From NCBI GenBank assembly GCA_003213955.1, contig QCMG01000006.1, positions 1 to 64,000 of the forward strand: a stretch of 64,000 bases of DNA. Reading direction: 5' to 3'. Both the position numbers and the translations under genes were made by a program. Each line of letters opens with the position of its first letter. The first letter of the stretch is position 1. The notes under the pieces were generated by a model. That model saw only the letters and a program-made list of their open reading frames with translations. It was not told where the DNA came from and ran no database searches. Positions 58,250-64,000 of the stretch are shown one piece after another. This stretch comes from Prochlorococcus sp. AG-418-M08. Lineage in GTDB: Bacteria > Cyanobacteriota > Cyanobacteriia > PCC-6307 > Cyanobiaceae.

Positions 58250-59263
58250 ATGTTAGATATGAAACCAACCTCATCCTCAGTAAAGGTTGGAGTCATTGGA
58301 ATAGGAAATATGGGATGGCATCATGCAAGAGTGCTTAGTTTACTAAAAGATGCAGATTTAGTTGGAGTTGCCGATCCAAACGAGAACAGAGGTAAACTAG
58401 CAATAGAACAATTTCAATGTGAATGGTTTAAAGACTATAAAGATCTAATTCCTAAAGTCGATGCAATTTGCATAGCTGTCCCTACACTTCTTCATCACAA
58501 AGTTGGTCTAGATTGTCTTAGAGCCGGTGTTAATGTTCTCATTGAAAAACCCATCGCAGCTAATGAATTAGAGGCAAAAGCTTTAATAAATGCTTCTAAA
58601 ATTAGTAATTGTCTTTTACAAGTTGGGCATATTGAAAGATTTAATCCTGCTTTTAGAGAGTTAAATAAAATAGTTCAAAATGAAGAAATTGTTGTTTTAG
58701 AATCAAGAAGGCATAGCCCTCACGCGGACAGAGCAAACGATGTATCGGTAGTAATGGATTTAATGATTCATGATATCGATCTAGTTCTTGAATTAGTTAA
58801 TTCAAAAATACAGAAACTAGCCGCCGTTGGAGGGAGAAATAGCGAAGGCTTAATAGATTATGTAAATGCTACTTTGGTTTTCAATAATAATATTATTGCA
58901 AGCTTGACTGCTAGCAAAATGAGTCATAAAAAAATAAGAAGCTTAAGTGCCCATTGCCAAAAGGGTCTTGTCGAGACAGACTTCTTAAATCATTCTCTAC
59001 AAATCCACAGAAAAGCCCATGAATCTTATACAGCTGAACATGGAGAGTTAGTCTACAGAAATGATGGATATGTTGAAGAAGTTAGCACAACTTCTATTGA
59101 ACCTTTATACGCGGAATTAGAACATTTTCTTAAATGCGTACAAGGTAAAGAATCACCAGAGGTAGATGGCGAACAAGCTTCAAGGGCATTAAAAATCGCA
59201 GATTTTATTGAATGCGCAGTAGAAAACTCTGGTGATGCGATATCACTTGAAATACCTATTTAA
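58250..59263 (+). CDS. Gfo/Idh/MocA-family oxidoreductase
   Basis: 337 residues with an N-terminal Rossmann domain (KVGVIGIGNMGWHHARVLSL at 12-31, then CIAVPTLLHHKVGLDCL and VLIEKPIAANELEA near 90) and the family C-terminal domain (VMDLMIHDIDLVLELVN near 163). The EKP motif and DxxxH are the usual active-site landmarks. UDP-sugar or inositol derivatives are common substrates; not fixed here. It may share a role with the DegT aminotransferase in sugar building, though the genes are far apart. Confidence 0.88.
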   Translation: MLDMKPTSSSVKVGVIGIGNMGWHHARVLSLLKDADLVGVADPNENRGKLAIEQFQCEWFKDYKDLIPKVDAICIAVPTLLHHKVGLDCLRAGVNVLIEKPIAANELEAKALINASKISNCLLQVGHIERFNPAFRELNKIVQNEEIVVLESRRHSPHADRANDVSVVMDLMIHDIDLVLELVNSKIQKLAAVGGRNSEGLIDYVNATLVFNNNIIASLTASKMSHKKIRSLSAHCQKGLVETDFLNHSLQIHRKAHESYTAEHGELVYRNDGYVEEVSTTSIEPLYAELEHFLKCVQGKESPEVDGEQASRALKIADFIECAVENSGDAISLEIPI

Positions 59264-59281
59264 TATTTAAATAGTATTTTT

Positions 59282-59422
59282 TTATTTAAATCCGACTGCA
59301 GCTTGCCAAACAAATACTAATAAAAAGAAAAATAAAGGTATTAAAGGAAGAACGTCAACTGTTGGAGCGAAAGCCTTATATGCTTCAGGCAATTCAGCGA
59401 ATGTATTTAAAAGAGTGAGCAC
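59282..59422 (-). CDS. psbK: Photosystem II reaction centre protein K
   Basis: 46-residue PSII subunit reading [20 protein letters not shown], then [20 protein letters not shown] and ending AAVGFK, a textbook PsbK with its cleavable N-terminus. It starts with GTG at 59422, behind an AAGAAGG Shine-Dalgarno-like sequence. It lies between the tail of the Gfo/Idh/MocA gene and tgt, 33 nt downstream of tgt on the same strand, so co-transcription is possible. Confidence 0.95.
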   Translation of the reverse strand: MLTLLNTFAELPEAYKAFAPTVDVLPLIPLFFFLLVFVWQAAVGFK

Positions 59423-59455
59423 CTTCTTAGGAAATTAATTAATTCTCTTAAGACG

Positions 59456-60574
59456 TTACCATGTATGGTGAGCAATAGAGGATCTTTTCCAAGGAGCGAA
59501 ATCTATTGTAAAACAATTATCTTTAATTGCTTTAGAAATTGCATTTGTAAATCGTATTAGATGAGAAATATTATGCAGACTAATAAGCGTTAGGCCTAAT
59601 ATTTCATCATTCCTAACCAGATGATGCAAGTAGGCACGAGAATAAGATTTACAAGTTTCACATTTACAAGTTTTATCTATTGGAGAAAAATCATTTTTAA
59701 ATCTAGCATTTCGCAAATTCAATCTTTCATCATTAAAAAAAGCAGTCCCATGTCTTCCTAGTCTTGTAGGTAAAACAGAGTCAAATATATCGAATCCTTT
59801 AGCAATAGCTATAGAAATTTCTCTTAAAGTGCCAATTCCCATTAAATATCTTGGTTTATTTATTGGTAAGAATTTCGGGATATGATTAATTACACTATGT
59901 ATTTCTTCAACTGCCTCTCCAACACTGACACCTCCTACCGCTATTCCAGGCAGATCAAAAGAACTTATAAATTTTGCGCTATGTTCTCTTAATCTTGGGT
60001 ACTTACCACCTTGAACTATTCCAAATAATGCTTGATTTGTTTTCTGATGAGTTTCAACACATTTTTGCAACCATGAATGAGTTCTTTGTAAAGAGTCCTC
60101 TATATCATTTTCATTAGCTGTGTGCGGAGGACAATGATCAAAAGCCATCGCAACATCAGAACCAAGATCCATTTGAATCTGCATTACTTTCTCAGGTGAT
60201 AGAAATACATGACTACCATCTCTTGGATTTTTAAATTCCACTCCTCTATTAGAAATATTATTTAATTTGGCCAAACTAAAAACTTGATATCCTCCTGAAT
60301 CAGTCAGAATTGGCTTTGGCCAATTCATAAACTTGTGTATTCCACCAGATTCTTTAACTAGTTTTTCTCCAGGTTGCAGATGAAGATGGAAAGTATTTGA
60401 GAGAATCATTTCTGATCCTGTAGAGGTTAACTGCTTAGATGAAATTCCTTTAACCGTTGCCAAAGTACCCACTGGCATAAATCTTGGAGTATTTACCTGA
60501 CCATTTGGGGTATGAAATATACCAGTTCTTGCATCTGTATTACTGCAATTCGATTTAATTTCAAATTCAAACAC
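59456..60574 (-). CDS. tgt: tRNA-guanine(34) transglycosylase
   Basis: Exchanges G34 for preQ1 in GUN-anticodon tRNAs on the way to queuosine. It has 372 residues. Conserved blocks are [20 protein letters not shown] near 29-48, [14 protein letters not shown] near 89, [13 protein letters not shown], the loop [17 protein letters not shown] near 266-282, and zinc ligands [17 protein letters not shown] near 304-320. psbK follows on the same strand. Confidence 0.97.
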   Translation of the reverse strand: MFEFEIKSNCSNTDARTGIFHTPNGQVNTPRFMPVGTLATVKGISSKQLTSTGSEMILSNTFHLHLQPGEKLVKESGGIHKFMNWPKPILTDSGGYQVFSLAKLNNISNRGVEFKNPRDGSHVFLSPEKVMQIQMDLGSDVAMAFDHCPPHTANENDIEDSLQRTHSWLQKCVETHQKTNQALFGIVQGGKYPRLREHSAKFISSFDLPGIAVGGVSVGEAVEEIHSVINHIPKFLPINKPRYLMGIGTLREISIAIAKGFDIFDSVLPTRLGRHGTAFFNDERLNLRNARFKNDFSPIDKTCKCETCKSYSRAYLHHLVRNDEILGLTLISLHNISHLIRFTNAISKAIKDNCFTIDFAPWKRSSIAHHTW

Positions 60575-60672
60575 GATAATTTATAAAATTTTTTGACCCT
60601 TTTTTATTAATCTACCCTATTATTTAATATTGAATCTATTTTTATCTTATCAAAAAATATTTAATAAAAAAT

Positions 60673-61413
60673 TTGGCAGGTTCTTGGATTTTCTATACGA
60701 CATTTCCAAAGATACCTTTAATTAATCCCGAATTTAAAAATATTGCACAATTTGCGCCCCCTTTGGGATTTTTTATTGGAACAATACAGAGTTATATTTT
60801 TATTTTTTTAAGAGCAAACTCTTGGTCAATTTATGCATCTACATTAATTTGTTTGGCTTCAGGATATTTAATTACTGGTGGTCTACACCTCGATGGTTTA
60901 ATGGATACTTTCGATGGAATTTTTGCTGGTAAAAAGAAACTTTTAAAAGCTATGAAAGATAGTAAAGTTGGATCCTTTGGCGTTCAATCTTTAGTTTTTA
61001 TAACTTTAATTCAGATTGCTTGCATACTCAAAATTCAAAACCAAATAATTATTGTTTTGCCAATATGCTTATTTTGGGGAAGATTTTCAAATTTATTTTT
61101 TATAGAAAAGTTTAAATATATGAGTTATAAAAAAAAATCAATTAGTCACAAAAAGTTTTGGAATGGATTTAAAAAAGAATCTTTGATCTCCATTATTTTT
61201 CTTTTGATTTTTATTTTATGCCAATTAGTTTCAATTACATCCCAGGCAATATTAATTAAATTTTTATTTCTAATTTTAATAGGTATTTTTTTTAGTTATT
61301 CTATTCCAATCATACTGGGGAATAAAATTGGAGGCTTCAATGGAGATGCCTGCGGTGCGAGTGTTGTACTAGTCGAAACTGTAATGTTATTTATGAATGC
61401 AATTCTTTTATAG
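60673..61413 (+). CDS. cobS: Adenosylcobinamide-GDP ribazoletransferase
   Basis: Membrane enzyme of the last step of (pseudo)cobalamin assembly. It has 246 residues and about six hydrophobic helices. Signature GGLHLDGLMDTFDGIFAGKK near 75-94 carries the metal-binding Asp residues; FNGDACGASVVLVETVMLF near 222-240 is also conserved. The start is TTG at 60673, before WIFYTTFPKIPLINP. No cobalamin riboswitch was seen in the 98-nt upstream gap. Tail to tail with the histidine kinase, overlapping 23 nt. Confidence 0.93.
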   Translation: MAGSWIFYTTFPKIPLINPEFKNIAQFAPPLGFFIGTIQSYIFIFLRANSWSIYASTLICLASGYLITGGLHLDGLMDTFDGIFAGKKKLLKAMKDSKVGSFGVQSLVFITLIQIACILKIQNQIIIVLPICLFWGRFSNLFFIEKFKYMSYKKKSISHKKFWNGFKKESLISIIFLLIFILCQLVSITSQAILIKFLFLILIGIFFSYSIPIILGNKIGGFNGDACGASVVLVETVMLFMNAILL

Positions 61414-62527
61414 GAAGTTCTAAATAGAAAATATTTGTCATCTTAAGATTTTTTAATTCCTTAACATCATCAACTGAGGAGTTTTCAAGCAATCTCAACT
61501 CTGCTCCAATTTGTTTTGCTAATTTCCTCGCTAAAAAAAGTCCCACACCAGTACCATCAGTCTTTTTAGCGGCAGATCCTCTAAAACCTTTTTGAAAAAT
61601 TTTCTCATTTTCAATTTTGGTTATTTTTTTACCATTATCAAATATACAAAGACCTTTTCTCGTAATAGTGAGTCCAATCTCTGCATCTTTTTTTGCATAT
61701 TTAAAAGCATTTTCTAATAAATTGGCCACAATTTCAGCAATTACAGCATATTTAGCCTTTAAAGGCGATAAAGTCCAATCTGGCCATAGAGACGGTTCAG
61801 TCCAATTTCTATTTTCTAATTTCGCATTAGCTTTACCCCTTTCTAAAATTGGCCTCAATAAACTCTGAACAGTTATTAGCTTTTTATTATCTAAATTTGG
61901 TGGTAATAATAATCTTTCTTCTCCTATTTTTATAGGAAGTTGAATAGGTGAATTTAACTGCGCGAAAGAGTCCATATATTGATTAATTTGTTTTTGCTCT
62001 ATTATCATGCGTTCGACTATTTCAATAGAGTCATCATCTGAACCAAGTTTTTTTATTAGTAATTTTGCATATGTCCTAAGTGCAGCTAATGGATTCCTCA
62101 GTTGATGGATTATTACATTGACCTGATTTTTTAAATAATTGATCTCTTCACTTTTATTTTGACGTTCTAATTCGATAGAAACGCATTTAGCCAAAGATAG
62201 TGAAAGTGCTTTTAATCTAGAGTCAAGAGATACTGGCCAATTCCCACCTTTCAAATCAGTTTCTACCCTAAGGACACCAAGTAAGATATCGTTTTCTTGA
62301 AGCGGGTACCATCTTCTATTAGGAGAAGAAACTTTTAGTGAAGGATCATCTTCGACTGATATTAGAAGCTTATCAATCTGTGGCCATTGACTAATCATTT
62401 CAAAAGATGCTTTAGTTCCTTGCTCAGCTGAAGCAAGATACATAACCAAATGAGTCACTCCCATTGAGCAACCAAAACTCTCTAGCTGTTTTATGGTTAG
62501 TTCTTCAAATTTTTTTGAGAGCTTCAT
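61391..62527 (-). CDS. Sensor histidine kinase with N-terminal GAF-like region
   Basis: 378 residues, no transmembrane segment, so soluble. The N-terminal 120 residues look like a GAF-type sensor. The H-box is VIIHQLRNPLAALRTYAKLL near 137-156 (phospho-acceptor His at about 140). The N-box is EIVANLLENAFKYAK near 266-280, G1 LCIFDNGKKI, and G2 GTGVGLFLARKLAKQIGAEL. Response regulator not adjacent, hence an orphan kinase. The signal is unknown. Overlaps cobS by 23 nt at the 3' ends. Confidence 0.9.
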   Translation of the reverse strand: MKLSKKFEELTIKQLESFGCSMGVTHLVMYLASAEQGTKASFEMISQWPQIDKLLISVEDDPSLKVSSPNRRWYPLQENDILLGVLRVETDLKGGNWPVSLDSRLKALSLSLAKCVSIELERQNKSEEINYLKNQVNVIIHQLRNPLAALRTYAKLLIKKLGSDDDSIEIVERMIIEQKQINQYMDSFAQLNSPIQLPIKIGEERLLLPPNLDNKKLITVQSLLRPILERGKANAKLENRNWTEPSLWPDWTLSPLKAKYAVIAEIVANLLENAFKYAKKDAEIGLTITRKGLCIFDNGKKITKIENEKIFQKGFRGSAAKKTDGTGVGLFLARKLAKQIGAELRLLENSSVDDVKELKNLKMTNIFYLELPIKELHS

Positions 62528-62764
62528 AATTAGTGAAATTTAAAAAAAATTTGAAAAAGGACTTGTAAAATATGAAAAAAGTATTAAGATATATAAAGAG
62601 GTCTGACTTTAGCCAGCCTTAAATATGAATATTTAATCATATTTTAAGCTACATCAGGGGTTGATGGGTCCTCTATGTAATTTAAGTGAATTCAAAATCA
62701 CAGATATAAGATTAGTAAAAATAAATAAGGCTAATCTCATTAATAATTTCAGGAGTACCAATCA

Positions 62765-63133
62765 ATGTCAAAAAAGAGAAAAAGAATCAGCAGAAGAAGG
62801 TTGGCTGGCCAAAGAGTAATGGCACATGTACCTATTTATCATATCGAAACCGGCAAACATAAACCAGTAACAGCTGCAAGAAGATTTATAGCTGAAAATG
62901 CTTTATCTGCCCCTTCAGTTTTCAATGTTCGAAGAAATGAACATACCACCGATAGGTTTTTTTGGGGTGAAAAAGGTTTATTTAGCGCCCAATATGCTGA
63001 AGAGAATCATTTTCTATTTCCATCACTAAAAGTCGTGGTTGAGGGAATTGGTGAAGAAAAAATATTTGAAGGTCTAGAACTTACTGCAGATGATTGGGAA
63101 GAGATTGAAGAATACGAATATGCTTTCGTTTAA
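62765..63133 (+). CDS. DUF3155 family protein
   Basis: 122 residues, beginning MSKKRKRISRRRLAGQRVMA, then HVPIYHIETGKHKPVTAARR, a cyanobacterial family known as DUF3155. The N-terminus is strongly basic (nucleic-acid binding seems possible); the C-terminus is acidic. A Shine-Dalgarno CAGGAG lies just before the ATG. The 237-nt upstream gap, without any open frame that looks like a gene, probably contains its promoter and 5' leader. Function unknown. Tail to tail with the hydrolase gene, 4-nt overlap. Confidence 0.88.
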   Translation: MSKKRKRISRRRLAGQRVMAHVPIYHIETGKHKPVTAARRFIAENALSAPSVFNVRRNEHTTDRFFWGEKGLFSAQYAEENHFLFPSLKVVVEGIGEEKIFEGLELTADDWEEIEEYEYAFV

Positions 63134-63747
63134 AATATATTATCTATATTTGAACTTATAAAATCAATTAAATTTGAATCAATTTGATGGAATCCATCAA
63201 ATTCTATTAATTCACAAAATTTAGAAGATTTGCTTTTTACCGCTTCATGAATGATTCTTGAAGCATCTATAGGCACCACTTCATCATATAAACCATGACT
63301 GACTATTAGTGGTGGACACTTTTCTTCAGGAGTCCAGTTTGGATGGGGATAACCACTACAAGCAACAATTAGTCCAAAATTTAATTTAAATCCTGCATCA
63401 ATTGCCATAGCTGCCCCTTGAGAAAAACCCAACAAAATTGTTTTTCCAATTGAAATCTGATCATTATCAAATTTTTTTAATGTACCTAAAAGTCTATTTA
63501 CTTCAACCTCGGCCCCCTTCCAATCATGCGGGTATAGTTGATACCATTGTCTTCCCTTACCACCTGGATGTAATCCAGGAGCCCTCAAAGAAATTACCTC
63601 AAAATCAAGATTTATTTTTTCTATAAACTCCTTTCCAAGTGTTAAAAGGTCATCTGCATCCGCTCCCCAGCCGTGTAGCAAAATTAGTCTATGAGTTGCG
63701 GTTTGAGAACTAATCCAGACAAATTCATGATCAATATCATATTTCAT
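63130..63747 (-). CDS. Alpha/beta-hydrolase (carboxylesterase/phospholipase family)
   Basis: 205 residues. Serine-hydrolase landmarks of the acyl-protein thioesterase/carboxylesterase group: LILLHGWGADADDLLTLGKE near 17-36 (oxyanion), nucleophile in LLGFSQGAAMAIDAGF near 103-118 (G-x-S-x-G), Asp in SHGLYDEVVPIDAS near 151-164 and His in FDGFHQID near 186-193. No signal peptide. Tail overlap of 4 nt with the DUF3155 gene; purH starts 33 nt away, divergent. Confidence 0.88.
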   Translation of the reverse strand: MKYDIDHEFVWISSQTATHRLILLHGWGADADDLLTLGKEFIEKINLDFEVISLRAPGLHPGGKGRQWYQLYPHDWKGAEVEVNRLLGTLKKFDNDQISIGKTILLGFSQGAAMAIDAGFKLNFGLIVACSGYPHPNWTPEEKCPPLIVSHGLYDEVVPIDASRIIHEAVKSKSSKFCELIEFDGFHQIDSNLIDFISSNIDNIF

Positions 63748-63780
63748 GTTTATATTCTTAAGTAAGTTAACTTTTAAATA

Positions 63781-64000
63781 ATGTCACCATTAGCCCTAAT
63801 AAGTGTCTCTGATAAGAAAAATATAATCCCATTTTGTAAAGAATTAGTAGAAAAATTTAATTATAAAATTCTATCAAGTGGAGGCACCGCTCAACATCTA
63901 ATAGAAGCCAAAATTCCAGTTATTAAAGTCGCAGATTTTACTAATTCTCCAGAAATCCTTGGAGGAAGGGTTAAAACTTTACATCCTAAAATCCACGGAG
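63781..64000 (+). CDS. purH: PurH bifunctional AICAR transformylase/IMP cyclohydrolase, 5' part only
   Basis: Only the first 73 codons are in the window. The N-terminal MGS-like IMP cyclohydrolase domain is clear: [20 protein letters not shown], then [20 protein letters not shown] and [16 protein letters not shown]. The ATG at 63781 fits the family start. It makes the last two steps of IMP synthesis. Divergent from the alpha/beta hydrolase, 33 nt apart. Confidence 0.96.
   Translation, partial: MSPLALISVSDKKNIIPFCKELVEKFNYKILSSGGTAQHLIEAKIPVIKVADFTNSPEILGGRVKTLHPKIHG

Noticed and set aside
60575-60672. Possible cobalamin riboswitch upstream of cobS
   Set aside because: The gap is only 98 nt and lacks a B12-box-like sequence.
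62528-62764. Small gene or non-coding RNA in the gap between the histidine kinase and the DUF3155 gene
   Set aside because: Longest plus-strand frame is about 16 codons; no stable hairpin with a T-run was recognised. Too little to call.

Overview
This window looks like part of the chromosome of a high-light-adapted Prochlorococcus (marine picocyanobacterium). The evidence is the strongly AT-rich coding sequence, the short intergenic gaps, and the gene content: photosystem II and cytochrome b6f genes scattered among housekeeping genes, Mg-chelatase ChlD, thylakoid NDH-1 subunits, a MinCDE system, and a lone degenerate phycoerythrin beta gene with a CpeS-type lyase instead of phycobilisome genes. 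The 16S-23S spacer is about 550 nt, in keeping with high-light strains. The strain cannot be named from the sequence alone.

Layout. 1-5491: an rRNA operon on the minus strand (16S, tRNA-Ile, tRNA-Ala, 23S cut off at its 3' end by the window edge) with its leader. 5492-12700: neutral invertase; petB-petD facing away from ctpA; an HD phosphohydrolase; minC-minD-minE. 12750-17000: tRNA-Thr, a 55-codon membrane protein coupled to tsaC, prmC, psbM, a ferredoxin, then psbB-psbT with a strong terminator. 17070-21340: nrdR, rpsA, metK and an FGGY kinase. 21427-25010: tRNA-Phe followed by a small islet (carbamoyltransferase, small membrane protein, SGNH hydrolase). The islet ends in a second, diverged copy of the tRNA-Phe 3' end and terminator, which suggests an old tRNA-targeted insertion. 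25028-28018: a secreted hypothetical, a VTT membrane protein, a 59-aa protein, cpeS and cpeB meeting tail to tail, and a 62-aa hypothetical.

28068-44201: UvrD-type helicase, CCA-adding enzyme, an oxidoreductase-SelD fusion starting back to back with mtaP, the conserved rubA-ycf48-psbEFLJ cluster (minus strand), ndhC-ndhK-ndhJ (plus strand), YvcK, an ATPase/MCE lipid-transport pair, and chlD. 44250-56710: folK, Nudix, photolyase, a DegT aminotransferase, a thioredoxin-like protein, fabI, hisB, a carotenoid oxygenase, rdgB, a phosphohexomutase, a Cas4-like/RNase H-like nuclease, ygfZ and pyrE. 56849-64000: tRNA-Met, a CNNM/CBS protein, a Gfo/Idh/MocA oxidoreductase, psbK, tgt, cobS, a histidine kinase, a DUF3155 protein, an alpha/beta hydrolase and the start of purH.

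Most genes are core metabolism or photosynthesis. The unusual parts are the tRNA-Phe islet, the eroded phycoerythrin locus, several overlapping or nearly leaderless gene starts, structured leaders upstream of rpsA and the rRNA operon, and small proteins (PsbM, PsbT, PsbF, PsbL, PsbK, the 55-aa and 59-aa proteins) that standard length cut-offs miss. No CRISPR array, insertion sequence, integrase or prophage gene was seen.
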